From: G963663775 sp963663775
Lineage (GTDB): Bacteria > Bacillota > Clostridia > Oscillospirales > Butyricicoccaceae
NCBI GenBank assembly: GCA_963663775.1
Contig: OY760624.1
Coordinates: 868,001 to 932,000 of the forward strand
Direction of reading: 5' to 3'
Length of the DNA: 64,000 bases
Part shown: positions 25,605-34,245 of the stretch, piece by piece
How positions within the stretch are numbered: the first letter of the stretch is position 1
How the letters are laid out: every line of letters starts with the position of its first letter
Program-made: the position numbers and the translations under genes
The notes under the pieces: generated by a model
What the model was told of the DNA's origin: nothing
The model's database searches: none
Seen by the model: only the letters and a program-made list of their open reading frames with translations

Positions 25605-27081
25605 ACCCATTTTTTTCTGGCTCTACGGTGTCTTCCTGCGGAATTTTGGCGATTGTTTTTGCCAACTTCTTTTTTTGCTCATAATTTCCCAATCGCCCAA
25701 TCATGATGCGCTGTGCCTGCGGTGAACCTGCTCCATGCAGCGACTCTGTGCGGTATCCCACAGCACCTGTGCCCATGGTTAAATTTTCGAGCAGCCGCAG
25801 AACACGCAGGCGGTTCTCTGTGGGAACAGACGCTACGCCACGGAAATATTTTTCAATATATTTCCCCACTACCGGACTGCGAAAATCTTGTTCTGATGGC
25901 TGCGATACCATCACACCGCCTGCAATGTCCTCTGCCAAACGCCCCATTTCATACGGAAAGCGGGTCACATTTTGTTTACACACATTTGCCAGCATGAAAT
26001 CGATTAAATAAGCCCCCGATGCGGTTTTGGTGCCTTCATAGGAGCATGCAAGTGCAGAAGAATAAATCGTTTCATTCAGATGCGTCATTTCCACCAGCTT
26101 ATCCTTGATGTGGGATGCCTTATGTGTCCCTGCATAATCTGCCGCCAATGCCGCCGCACCAATCAGCACATCCCCCACACCGCACTTGCAGGCATAGCTT
26201 GGACGATGATGTCCGCCAAATCGCTCCACCAACATGCCGACAAAGTCGGTTTCCCCATTCAAAAAAATACGCTCCTTGGGCACAAACACATGGTCAAACA
26301 CCACCATTCCCTCCTGCCCGCCAAATTGACTATTGCCGACATCGATTTCGGAATGCTCCAGCTTTCTGGTGTCACAAGATTGTCTGCCGTAAATGATGGT
26401 AATGCCCTGTGTATCGGTCGGTATTGCAAACGAAATGGCATACGCCTTGTCCTCTGGCTTCATGGCGATGGTTGGCATGCACAGCACCTCATGCGAATTG
26501 ACAATGCCGGTCTGATGTGCCTTGCACCCATTGACCACAATGCCATCCGCACGACGTTCGACAACATGCAGATACATATCCGCATCGACCTGCTTGCTGG
26601 GCGGCAGACTGCGGTCGCCCTTGACATCCGTCATCGCGCCATCTACGACCAAATCTTCCGCTTGCACATATCGCAGGAATTTCACAAAATTGTCGAAATA
26701 CGGCGTTTGATGCTTCTTGTCGATTTCATAGGTTGTGCTATACACCGCATTCATTGCATCATGTCCCACACATCGCTGCCAGCAGCTTGCCGTCTTTTGT
26801 CCCAACATCCGCTGCCGCTTTACTTTTCGCACCAAATCATCCGTATTTTGTGAAATATGATTATATCGATTGATTTTTTCGCCTGAAAGATGTGAAATTG
26901 CTGTCATCAACTCTTCATACATCGGGTCAAGTGCTAAATCATATGTGAGTGCCACTGCATTCATGGATGGAATGATAATGGGATGCTCCACGGGCGATTC
27001 GATTTTTTCGCCGAAGAGATATACATTGAGATGCAGCTTTCGCAGACTTTCCACATATTCGTTTCCGGTTTTCATTGCCAT
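25603..27081 (-). CDS. abfD: 4-hydroxybutyryl-CoA dehydratase / vinylacetyl-CoA delta-isomerase
   Basis: Start at 27081: the ATG at 27099 would lie upstream of the GAGGAGGAG ribosome binding site, which the longer frame reads as MRRS. The 492-residue protein matches AbfD, a flavin and 4Fe-4S enzyme that dehydrates 4-hydroxybutyryl-CoA to crotonyl-CoA in 4-aminobutyrate and succinate fermentation. The cluster ligands of the Clostridium aminobutyricum enzyme (three Cys and one His) are matched by Cys100, Cys104 (ASCWQRCVGHD), His291 and Cys298 (HHRPSYACK), with the same seven-residue spacing. The acyl-CoA dehydrogenase-like FAD fold is visible (FGGQEGMVVFDHVFVPKERI). No other pathway gene is adjacent. 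Confidence 0.93.
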   Translation of the reverse strand: MAMKTGNEYVESLRKLHLNVYLFGEKIESPVEHPIIIPSMNAVALTYDLALDPMYEELMTAISHLSGEKINRYNHISQNTDDLVRKVKRQRMLGQKTASCWQRCVGHDAMNAVYSTTYEIDKKHQTPYFDNFVKFLRYVQAEDLVVDGAMTDVKGDRSLPPSKQVDADMYLHVVERRADGIVVNGCKAHQTGIVNSHEVLCMPTIAMKPEDKAYAISFAIPTDTQGITIIYGRQSCDTRKLEHSEIDVGNSQFGGQEGMVVFDHVFVPKERIFLNGETDFVGMLVERFGGHHRPSYACKCGVGDVLIGAAALAADYAGTHKASHIKDKLVEMTHLNETIYSSALACSYEGTKTASGAYLIDFMLANVCKQNVTRFPYEMGRLAEDIAGGVMVSQPSEQDFRSPVVGKYIEKYFRGVASVPTENRLRVLRLLENLTMGTGAVGYRTESLHGAGSPQAQRIMIGRLGNYEQKKKLAKTIAKIPQEDTVEPEKNG

Positions 27082-27211
27082 CGTAACGCTCCTCCTCATA
27101 CCGCTCTGCTACTATACAGGTACTGTTTCACATTTCTGCTGAAACTATACCAAAAATCATGTAAATTAGGCTGATTTCCTCCTGTTTTTTGAAAATCATT
27201 TACGACGCAGA

Positions 27212-27248
27212 AAAAGAGCACCCCAATCATCTTTTTGGGTGCTCTTTT
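27212..27248 (-). terminator. Intrinsic terminator of the opuA operon
   Basis: AAAAGAGCACCC and GGGTGCTCTTTT form a perfect 12-base-pair stem about 40 bases past the opuAA stop, with a T run on the minus strand. Confidence 0.88.
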
Positions 27249-27287
27249 CCATATTGGTATCCTGTTTGAGATGGATTTTCTTTGCGA

Positions 27288-28484
27288 TTATGCCAGCGAT
27301 GCCAACACCGCCGCCTTGGTTACAATGCCTTCCAAGTGATGCTCACTGTCCACCACCGCAATCGGATATTGCGCCACTGCCGCAACCGGCAGCAAATCTG
27401 AAATAGACGTATCTGCTGTTGTGGTCTGCAAATCATGGTTGATTGCATCCGCAAAAGAGATTTCCCCGGCTTTGATTTTCAATGCCTGTTCCAAGGTTAA
27501 AATGCCGACCAGTTCCATTTTATCGCCCACGACATAGGCACTGGATACGCCTTGGCTTCGCATCTGCTTGAGCGCATTGTGTGCGCCATCACGAGAACGA
27601 ATCAAACAGCTGGGTCGCTGCATAATGTGCATTGCAGAATAAATCTGTGCTTTATCCGCACTGTTGATGAAGTTTTCCACATATTCATCTGCCGGATTGG
27701 ACGCCATGCCCTCCGGCGTGTCAATTTGAATGATTTTACCATCCTTCATAATCGCCACGGTATTGCCGAGTTTGAATGCCTCATTGATGTCATGGGTGAT
27801 GAATATCACGGTTTTGTTAAGCTTTTCTTGAATGGAGAGCAGTTCAAACTGCATATCTCGCCGCACCAACGGGTCCAGTGCGGAAAACGGCTCATCCATC
27901 AGCAGCACATCGGGGTCATTTGTCAGTGCCCGTGCAATGCCCACACGCTGCCGCATGCCACCGCTTAGGCTCAAAGTGCTTTCGTGCTCCCATCCGTTCA
28001 GCCCGACCATCTGAATCATCTCCATAGCACGTGCCTCACGCTCCTGTCGGCTCATGCCACGTACTTCTAAACCATACGCTACATTGCCAAGCACATCACG
28101 ATGGGACATAAGTCCAAAGCTTTGAAACACCATTGAAATATTTTTGCGGCGATATTCTCGGATTTCATGCTTATTAAAATCCTTGATATTCTTTCCTTCA
28201 AAATAAATCTTGCCTTCGCTTGGCTTATTTAAGCGGTTCAAGCAGCGTACCACCGTGGATTTTCCGGAACCGGAAAGACCAATCAGCACAAAAATTTCTC
28301 CTCGCTTCACTTCAAAGGAAACATCATTGATTGCCACGGTGACGCCTGTTTTTTTCAAAATTTGCTCTTTGCTTGCATTCTTGTCCAATAGCTTATGCGC
28401 CGCAGTTTTGTTGCTGCCATATAGCTTATATAAATTTTCTACCCGTAGAATCACATCATTGTCCTGCTGATTGTCATATATCAT
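27288..28484 (-). CDS. opuAA: Glycine betaine/proline betaine ABC transporter ATPase with CBS domains
   Basis: A 398-residue ATPase of the ProV/OpuAA type. Walker A GLSGSGKSTVVRCLN near residue 69, signature LSGGMRQRVGIARAL near 172, Walker B VLLMDEPFSALDP near 193, and two CBS domains in the last 120 residues (SCLIRSRDGAHNALKQMRSQ; ISDLLPVAAVAQYPIAVVD) that in OpuA sense ionic strength or nucleotides. Drives uptake of compatible solutes under osmotic stress. The stop-start overlap with the permease gene indicates coupling. Substrate specificity cannot be read from the ATPase alone. Confidence 0.93.
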   Translation of the reverse strand: MIYDNQQDNDVILRVENLYKLYGSNKTAAHKLLDKNASKEQILKKTGVTVAINDVSFEVKRGEIFVLIGLSGSGKSTVVRCLNRLNKPSEGKIYFEGKNIKDFNKHEIREYRRKNISMVFQSFGLMSHRDVLGNVAYGLEVRGMSRQEREARAMEMIQMVGLNGWEHESTLSLSGGMRQRVGIARALTNDPDVLLMDEPFSALDPLVRRDMQFELLSIQEKLNKTVIFITHDINEAFKLGNTVAIMKDGKIIQIDTPEGMASNPADEYVENFINSADKAQIYSAMHIMQRPSCLIRSRDGAHNALKQMRSQGVSSAYVVGDKMELVGILTLEQALKIKAGEISFADAINHDLQTTTADTSISDLLPVAAVAQYPIAVVDSEHHLEGIVTKAAVLASLA

Positions 28485-29347
28485 GAATGATTCCCATCCT
28501 TCCGAAAGATTCCTTGCGTCAATCTATCCATAATAATGGCAATGATGACAATTGCGATGCCCGCTGAAAATCCTCTGCCGCTTTCCAAGCGGTTGATGCC
28601 GGTGATGACTTCCGACCCCAAGCCTGCTGCACCAATCATAGAGCAGGTGACGACCATGGAAATTGCCATCATGATGGTTTGGTTGACGCCTGTCATAATC
28701 GTCGGCAATGCTTGTGGAATCTGTACCTTCATCAGGGTTTGCAGCCGTGTAGACCCAAATGCATGCGCTGCCTCTACCACTTCCTTATCGACCTGCCGAA
28801 TGCCATGGCTTGTCAAGCGAATGACCGGCGGCAGTGCATAAATCGTGGTGGCTATGATGGCAGGTACGTTGCCGATGCCCAACAGCATCACCGCCGGAAT
28901 CAAATACACAAAGGACGGCATGGTCTGCATCGTGTCCAAAATCGGTCGCAAAAAGGTTTCTGTTTTGGCATTGGCAGATGCCAAAATACCCAGTGGCAAC
29001 CCCAGCAGCAACGAAATAATGACAGATGCCAACACCGTGGTCAATGTTTGATTCATCAGCGACCAATAGCCCATTGCGCCAATTAAGAACAATAGCAGCG
29101 CATAAACCACTGATTTAGAGAGCTTCCGTGATACACGATACGTCGCAGCAAACACCAAGAGAATCAGCAGCCACCACGGAATGGCATCCACAAATTTTCC
29201 GACTCCATACAGCAATCCACTCAGCATGCCTCGAAGTCCGTCAAAAAACGGCTCCCAATGCACAATCATATATTGGATGGCATCATCTATCGGGGTCTTA
29301 ATATCAATTTGAACCTCTTTGGGAAATGTTAAAATCCAATCCGGCAT
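28481..29347 (-). CDS. opuAB: Glycine betaine/proline betaine ABC transporter permease
   Basis: A 288-residue ProW/OpuAB-type permease with about seven membrane helices. The N-terminus is followed by a long amphipathic helix (DDAIQYMIVHWEPFFDGLRG), and the EAA loop is visible as VVEAAHAFGSTRLQTLMKVQ before IPQALPTIMTGVNQTIMMAI. Its start lies 15 bases after the substrate-binding protein stop with AGGAGAG upstream, and it overlaps the ATPase start. The short permease and separate binding protein are the Bacillus OpuA arrangement rather than the fused OpuABC of lactococci. Confidence 0.93.
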   Translation of the reverse strand: MPDWILTFPKEVQIDIKTPIDDAIQYMIVHWEPFFDGLRGMLSGLLYGVGKFVDAIPWWLLILLVFAATYRVSRKLSKSVVYALLLFLIGAMGYWSLMNQTLTTVLASVIISLLLGLPLGILASANAKTETFLRPILDTMQTMPSFVYLIPAVMLLGIGNVPAIIATTIYALPPVIRLTSHGIRQVDKEVVEAAHAFGSTRLQTLMKVQIPQALPTIMTGVNQTIMMAISMVVTCSMIGAAGLGSEVITGINRLESGRGFSAGIAIVIIAIIMDRLTQGIFRKDGNHS

Positions 29348-29361
29348 TTTATCTCTCCTAC

Positions 29362-30402
29362 TTATGCCTGCACAGCTGCTCGAACCAGCTCGGCTTTATC
29401 CTCTGGCAGCCATTGTGTCAGCAAATCATCATGCTGTGACAAAAACCACTTTGCGGTGTCTTCGTACGATGCGCCATTATCCTGCAAATAGGACAGCGCT
29501 TCCGAGGTAAGCTGGCTCGATGTCTGATATTTGCTTAAGAATTCGCAATACTCCGGTGCTTCCTTCGCAAAGTCCGCATTCACACAAACGGTAACGTTCA
29601 TCGACGGAAATGCACATGCTCCCAAGTCATACTGTTCTTTGTCATATGGCGCATCCTGCAACAGCACTAGGTCATATTTACCCGTTAGCCAAGTCGGCTC
29701 CCAATAATATGCAGCGATTGCTTCTCCCTTTTCATATGCGGAAGAGATTGCCGCCGCCAATGCCGAATCAGAGCCTGGGTCGATATAGTTATAGGACGCA
29801 TCCAATCCATAGTATTCATACTTTTTGCTCGTTATATTACCAACTTCCCAGCTGGAAATGGCACCGTATAATCTGCCCTTTGACGGGTCATCAGGGTCTT
29901 GAAACACATCACTATAATTTGCAAGGTCAGCAACCGTTTTCAAATCTGGTGCCATCGGCGCAATTCCACGCTCTGCATCACCTTCAATCACATAACGCGG
30001 CACATAAAATCCCTGTGCATTGTCATCATAGTTGGTAGACAGCTCTTGAATATTGCCTTCTTTCAGGTCATCCTGATATGTTGGCAAGCCGTCTGTCCAA
30101 GTTTCCATATACACTTGAATATCACCGGTTTTCAGCGCACTGTAAGTTACCGCTGTTGAACCGGAAACTTCTTCTCCGTCGATTTGATAGGCTGCTTTTC
30201 CAATCAGCATTGCAACCGCATTATGAAACCGCATGCTGTCCCAACCCGCATCTCCAAACTTAACGGCCATGGCAGAGGCTGTATCTGCCCCCGCCGCTGT
30301 TGTATCCGTGCTAGTTCCGTTTGCACAAGAGGTTAACAGCAATACACTGGTAATACCCGCCATCATTTTAAATAACTTTTTCCGCAACAATTTCCTTTGC
30401 AC
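29362..30402 (-). CDS. opuAC: Glycine betaine-binding lipoprotein
   Basis: About 340 residues with a lipoprotein signal peptide ending in the lipobox LLLTSC-AN, so it is anchored to the outer face of the membrane. The OpuAC fold is shown by DAGWDSMRFHNAVAMLIGKA, LKTGDIQVYMETWTDGLP and YYWEPTWLTGKYDLVLL, the last carrying the Trp residues that cage the betaine ammonium group. The start is uncertain: GTG at 30402 touches AAGAAGGGG, while TTG codons at 30390 or 30387 give better spacing. First gene of the importer operon. Confidence 0.92.
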   Translation of the reverse strand: MQRKLLRKKLFKMMAGITSVLLLTSCANGTSTDTTAAGADTASAMAVKFGDAGWDSMRFHNAVAMLIGKAAYQIDGEEVSGSTAVTYSALKTGDIQVYMETWTDGLPTYQDDLKEGNIQELSTNYDDNAQGFYVPRYVIEGDAERGIAPMAPDLKTVADLANYSDVFQDPDDPSKGRLYGAISSWEVGNITSKKYEYYGLDASYNYIDPGSDSALAAAISSAYEKGEAIAAYYWEPTWLTGKYDLVLLQDAPYDKEQYDLGACAFPSMNVTVCVNADFAKEAPEYCEFLSKYQTSSQLTSEALSYLQDNGASYEDTAKWFLSQHDDLLTQWLPEDKAELVRAAVQA

Positions 30403-30760
30403 CCCTTCTTATTTAACTTTAGAGATGATAAAAACGTTATTTTTTATCATTTTCTCAACAATTGTTTATAATACTAAATGTATATAATAACAATATATTT
30501 AGCATATAATAAATTATGCATAATTCATGCCACTTTATCGATCGATAGATATATTTTATATCATTTTTTCATTTTTGTCAAATAACACACTTTGTTATCG
30601 CTTTTTTCGACAATAACGATACCTCATGAATTGTCTATTTTAGCATTTTTCCCATACCGCACTATCTATGTATTGGCATGTTTTCCATGGATAAAATATT
30701 ATTCGCTTGCATATTCCTCCATCGCATGGCTACACGCCCTCAACGACCCTGCCTGCGATA
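30403..30760. other. AT-rich control region upstream of opuA; no gene
   Basis: Markedly richer in A and T than its surroundings between about 30420 and 30620. It contains one strong promoter for the importer, an about 145-base leader with self-complementary segments (ATCGATCGAT at about 30540; GATAAAAA/TTTTTATC at about 30425-30450), and no convincing coding frame. Confidence 0.6.
30553..30581 (-). promoter_or_regulatory. Promoter of the opuA operon
   Basis: TTGACA (30581-30576), 17 A-rich bases, TAAAAT (30558-30553) on the minus strand. The spacer is almost pure A/T, a feature of some osmotically induced promoters, though induction itself is inferred. Confidence 0.75.
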
Positions 30761-30812
30761 AACGCAACAAAAAAGCCGTATGGAAGATTCCATACGGCTT
30801 TTTTGTTGCGTT
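30761..30812 (-). terminator. Terminator of the ribosomal protein operon
   Basis: A 24-base-pair perfect hairpin (30761-30784 with 30789-30812, four-base loop) begins four bases past the rplQ stop. The GC-rich core AAGCCGTATGGA/TCCATACGGCTT is followed by six T on the minus strand. Confidence 0.92.
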
Positions 30813-30815
30813 GCA

Positions 30816-31157
30816 TTATACCAATTCAATCACTGCCATCTCTGCAGAGTCACCTCTGCGAGGGCCAGTCTTGATGATTCTGGTGTATCCACCATTTCTC
30901 TGGTCATATTTCGGTGCAATTTCGGAAAACAGCTTTGCAACCACTGCTTCCTTGGTAATGAAGCCCAATGCTTGACGACGAGACGCGAGTGTATTTTTCT
31001 TACCCAGCGTAATCATCTTTTCAGCAAGAGGACCAACTTCCTTTGCACGTGCTACAGTGGTTTCAATTTTGCCATTTTCCAGCAAAAAGGTTACCATCGC
31101 GCGCAGCATCGCCATTCTATGGTCGGTCGGTCTGCCGAGCTTACGGTTTCCTGCCAT
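30816..31157 (-). CDS. rplQ: 50S ribosomal protein L17
   Basis: 113 residues. MAGNRKLGRPTDHRMAMLRA and LAEKMITLGKK are diagnostic of L17, which sits near the exit tunnel on the outside of the 50S subunit. GGAGGGA precedes the ATG. Last gene of the operon, directly after rpoA and before a strong terminator. Confidence 0.98.
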   Translation of the reverse strand: MAGNRKLGRPTDHRMAMLRAMVTFLLENGKIETTVARAKEVGPLAEKMITLGKKNTLASRRQALGFITKEAVVAKLFSEIAPKYDQRNGGYTRIIKTGPRRGDSAEMAVIELV

Positions 31158-31246
31158 GAAATGTTCCCTCCTATAATTAAGGTTCGATTATGTTCGAGCG
31201 GTCATGCACTGCTACAACACCGCTGCTATATGCTCTAATTTGGTCG

Positions 31247-32194
31247 TTAGTCTTCCGATTTTGCCAGACCAAGACCCATTGCCTCCAATTTGCCGATGAC
31301 TTCTTCCAAGGATTTGCGTCCAAGATTACGAACTTTCATCATGTCATCTTCTGAAGTGTTGATAAGATCTTCGACCGTATTGATGCCGGCACGCTTGAGA
31401 CAGTTGAAAGAACGCACAGAGAAGTCCAATTCTTCAATGGTCATCTCCAGCACCTTATCATGCTGTGCTTCTGCCTTTTCCACAACGGTAGACTTGCTGC
31501 CGATTTCTTCAGAAAGGTCTACAAACAAATCTAAGTGGTCACGCAAAACCTTTGCGCCCAAGGAAACCGCATCCTTAGCATCAATCGTAGAGTCTGTCCA
31601 AACTTCAATTGTCAGCTTGTCATAGTCCGTCATATTGCCAACTCGTGTATTTTCTACCGCATAGTTGACTTTATATACCGGCGTATAGATAGAATCGACC
31701 GGAATAATGCCGATTGCAGTTTGATATTGCTTGTTACGTTCTGCCGGCACATATCCACGTCCCGAAGAAAGTGTGATTTCCATAGACAGATGTGCATCGC
31801 CCATCAAGGTTGCAATATGCAAATCCGGATTCAGAATATCCACTTCAGCATCGGCATGGATATCTCCTGCCTTTACTGCGCCTTCCCCAGATGCCTCAAT
31901 GTACACCGTCTTTGGACCATCGCAGTGTAGCTTTGCAACGATTTGTTTTACATTCAAGACGATTTCAGTGACATCTTCTTTGACGCCGGAAATGGTGGAA
32001 AATTCGTGCTGCACCCCTGCAATTTTGATGCTGCTTGCAGCAGTACCAGGCAGGCTGGACAACATGATACGACGCAAAGAGTTTCCCAGCGTCGTACCAT
32101 AGCCTCTTTCCAGCGGCTCGATAACAAACTTGCCATAGGAGCCATCTTCTGCCAGCTCCTCGCAGTCAATGCGCGGCTTTTCGATTTCGATCAT
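31247..32194 (-). CDS. rpoA: DNA-directed RNA polymerase alpha subunit
   Basis: 315 residues. The N-terminal dimerisation domain (about 1-230) includes EPLERGYGTTLGNSLRRIML and DAEVDILNPD; the C-terminal domain (about 250-315) has the DNA- and activator-contacting helices SFNCLKRAGINTVEDLI and RNLGRKSLEEVIGKLEAMG. The linker is acidic and short. Standard alpha-operon position between rpsD and rplQ. Confidence 0.98.
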   Translation of the reverse strand: MIEIEKPRIDCEELAEDGSYGKFVIEPLERGYGTTLGNSLRRIMLSSLPGTAASSIKIAGVQHEFSTISGVKEDVTEIVLNVKQIVAKLHCDGPKTVYIEASGEGAVKAGDIHADAEVDILNPDLHIATLMGDAHLSMEITLSSGRGYVPAERNKQYQTAIGIIPVDSIYTPVYKVNYAVENTRVGNMTDYDKLTIEVWTDSTIDAKDAVSLGAKVLRDHLDLFVDLSEEIGSKSTVVEKAEAQHDKVLEMTIEELDFSVRSFNCLKRAGINTVEDLINTSEDDMMKVRNLGRKSLEEVIGKLEAMGLGLAKSED

Positions 32195-32269
32195 TACGGA
32201 TGCCCTCCTTTACGTTCGACCAGTACGATTAGCATGGATTTTAGCAAATCCAAAAAGCTAACACACTGC

Positions 32270-32863
32270 TTATTTGGAGTACAACTCAACAATGAGGTGC
32301 TCTGCAACTTCATAATCGATGTCATCACGAGCCGGCATTGCAACAATCTTTCCTTCAAAAGTATCTTTTGCCTTGTCAATCCACTTCGGCATAACCTTTG
32401 TGCCATTTTCCTCAAGCAGCGTCTTAAACTTGGTGGCGGTACGGGACTTTTCACGCACTGCAATCACATCGCCAACACGAACCTGATAAGAGGGGATATT
32501 CACACGCTGTCCATTGACAGAAAAATGTCCATGGTTCACGAGCTGGCGTGCTTCTCTGCGGGTGTTTGCAAAGCCCATACGGAATACAACGTTATCCATA
32601 CGGCATTCCAGTTCCTGCAGCAAAATTTCACCAGTGATGCCCGGCTTCTTTTCTGCCTTTTCATAATACTTACGGAACTGCTTCTCCAACACGCCGTAAA
32701 TAAACTTTACCTTTTGCTTTTCGCCCAGCTGCATACCATATTCGGACTGCTTACGACGAGATTGCTTCGGGTTTCTATTGGTGCTCTTAGAATAACCAAG
32801 AACTGCCGGAGACAGGTTCAAAGTTTTGCATCTCTTCAGCACTGGCTGCATATTCTTTGCCAT
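32270..32863 (-). CDS. rpsD: 30S ribosomal protein S4 (zinc-free form)
   Basis: 197 residues: N-terminal rRNA-binding region (LKRCKTLNLSPAVLGYSKST) and the S4 RNA-binding domain (VFRMGFANTRREARQLVNHG). The four-cysteine zinc motif near the N-terminus of some S4 proteins is absent, so this is the C-minus type. S4 is a primary 16S binder and, in other bacteria, a repressor of its own operon. Confidence 0.98.
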   Translation of the reverse strand: MAKNMQPVLKRCKTLNLSPAVLGYSKSTNRNPKQSRRKQSEYGMQLGEKQKVKFIYGVLEKQFRKYYEKAEKKPGITGEILLQELECRMDNVVFRMGFANTRREARQLVNHGHFSVNGQRVNIPSYQVRVGDVIAVREKSRTATKFKTLLEENGTKVMPKWIDKAKDTFEGKIVAMPARDDIDYEVAEHLIVELYSK

Positions 32864-32882
32864 TTAATCGTATCCTCCTCTG

Positions 32883-33284
32883 TTAGACTCTTCTTCTCTT
32901 AGGCGGACGGCAACCGTTGTGCGGAATCGGGGTTACGTCCTTAATCATAGTAACTTCCAAGCCGGTCGCCTGCAATGCACGGATTGCAGCTTCACGTCCG
33001 GAACCAGGTCCCTTTACATAGACTTCAACTGTCTTCAGTCCGTGTTCCATTGCAGCCTTTGCAGCGGTTTCTGCTGCGGTCTGTGCTGCAAACGGAGTCG
33101 ACTTACGAGAACCGCGGAAGCCCATTTCACCAGAAGAAGCCCAAGACAACGCATTGCCATGGATATCTGTGATAGTTACGATTGTATTATTGAAGGAGGA
33201 GCGGATGTGTGCTGCGCCCTTTTCAATATTCTTGCGCTCACGACGCTTTGTTCTGGTTGCGCCCTTTTTCTGTACCTTAGCCAT
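32883..33284 (-). CDS. rpsK: 30S ribosomal protein S11
   Basis: 133 residues with a basic N-terminal tail and the IRSSFNNTIVTITDIHGNAL and GPGSGREAAIRALQA segments of S11, which lines the platform and E-site mRNA path. AGGGAGCG is upstream. Confidence 0.98.
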   Translation of the reverse strand: MAKVQKKGATRTKRRERKNIEKGAAHIRSSFNNTIVTITDIHGNALSWASSGEMGFRGSRKSTPFAAQTAAETAAKAAMEHGLKTVEVYVKGPGSGREAAIRALQATGLEVTMIKDVTPIPHNGCRPPKRRRV

Positions 33285-33299
33285 TCTTACGCTCCCTCC

Positions 33300-33668
33300 T
33301 TACTTCTTCTTGTTCGCAATGGTCTTCTTCGGACCCTTACGTGTACGTGCATTGGTCTTGGTGCGCTGACCGCGAACCGGCAGGCTGCGGCGATGGCGCA
33401 GACCACGATAGCAGCCGATTTCCACCAAACGCTTGATGTTCAGTCCGATTTCACGGCGCAAGTCGCCCTCTACTCTATAGTCGCGCTCAATTGCTTCACG
33501 CAACTTTGCAGCATCATCTTCGGTCAAATCCTTAACGCGAGTATCCGGATTGATGCCTGTTTTTTCTAAAATGTCGTTAGACAGCTTACGACCAATGCCG
33601 TAAATATAGGTCAAACCGATTTCCACGCGCTTTTCGCGGGGAAGGTCCACACCGGCAATACGTGCCAT
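33300..33668 (-). CDS. rpsM: 30S ribosomal protein S13
   Basis: ATG at 33668 with GGAGG upstream gives 122 residues; earlier in-frame starts lack a site. MARIAGVDLPREKRVEIGLT and the C-terminal RGQRTKTNARTRKGPKK tail that contacts P-site tRNA are clear. The 129 bases between rpmJ and this gene show nothing else. Confidence 0.98.
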   Translation of the reverse strand: MARIAGVDLPREKRVEIGLTYIYGIGRKLSNDILEKTGINPDTRVKDLTEDDAAKLREAIERDYRVEGDLRREIGLNIKRLVEIGCYRGLRHRRSLPVRGQRTKTNARTRKGPKKTIANKKK

Positions 33669-33797
33669 AACAAAAAACCTCCGTAGTGTTTCCGTGAGCG
33701 TTTTTGGCAGATACCGTAAGGGACCGCTCTCATCCCTGTGCAAGCTATTGCCTGTCGTATCCGCTACAACTACCTGTCTGCTGCTTCTTTGCGAAAA

Positions 33798-33911
33798 TTA
33801 GCCCTGACGCTGCTTGTGCTTCGGGTTAATGCAGATAACCATAACCTTGCCCTTGCGGCGGATGATTTTGCACTTTTCGCAAATCGGCTTTACCGATGGT
33901 CTTACTTTCAT
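33798..33911 (-). CDS. rpmJ: 50S ribosomal protein L36 (zinc-binding form)
   Basis: A 37-codon gene from ATG at 33911 to TAA at 33798. MKVRPSVKPICEKCKIIRRK then GKVMVICINPKHKQRQG holds the zinc ligands Cys11, Cys14, Cys27 and His32, so it is the C-plus form, as expected when no zinc-independent copy replaces it. GAGGTTTTC lies upstream. Position between infA and rpsM is canonical. Confidence 0.97.
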   Translation of the reverse strand: MKVRPSVKPICEKCKIIRRKGKVMVICINPKHKQRQG

Positions 33912-33999
33912 TTGAGAAAACCTCCACTAAAAATTGGTTGGTGGATCTTACGGCCCTCTAGGTCTTGAGAAGCCTCCGCCCGCCTTTGCACACTGTCGC

Positions 34000-34218
34000 T
34001 TATTTGGAGCGCCAGGTGATTCGACCGCGGGTCAAGTCATACGGCGACATTTGCACGGTGACCTTATCGCCTGGTAAAATGCGAATGAAATTCATACGGA
34101 GTTTGCCAGAAATATGCGCCAAAATTTTATGACCATTCGGCAGCTCTACTTGAAACATTGCATTTGGCAGCGCCTCTATGACGGTACCCTCTAGTTCGAT
34201 GACATCATCTTTTGCCAT
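34000..34218 (-). CDS. infA: Translation initiation factor IF-1
   Basis: 72 residues, exact family length, single OB fold: MAKDDVIELEGTVIEALPNA, then NGHKILAHISGKLRMNFIRI and TRGRITWRSK. IF-1 blocks the A site during initiation. GGGAGGAAAGG precedes the ATG. Confidence 0.98.
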   Translation of the reverse strand: MAKDDVIELEGTVIEALPNAMFQVELPNGHKILAHISGKLRMNFIRILPGDKVTVQMSPYDLTRGRITWRSK

Positions 34219-34245
34219 ACGTATTTCCTTTCCTCCCTGTCCATT

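Noticed and set aside
25603..30402. Functional link between abfD and the adjacent betaine importer
   Set aside because: A terminator separates them and no betaine-degrading gene is present; adjacency alone is not support.
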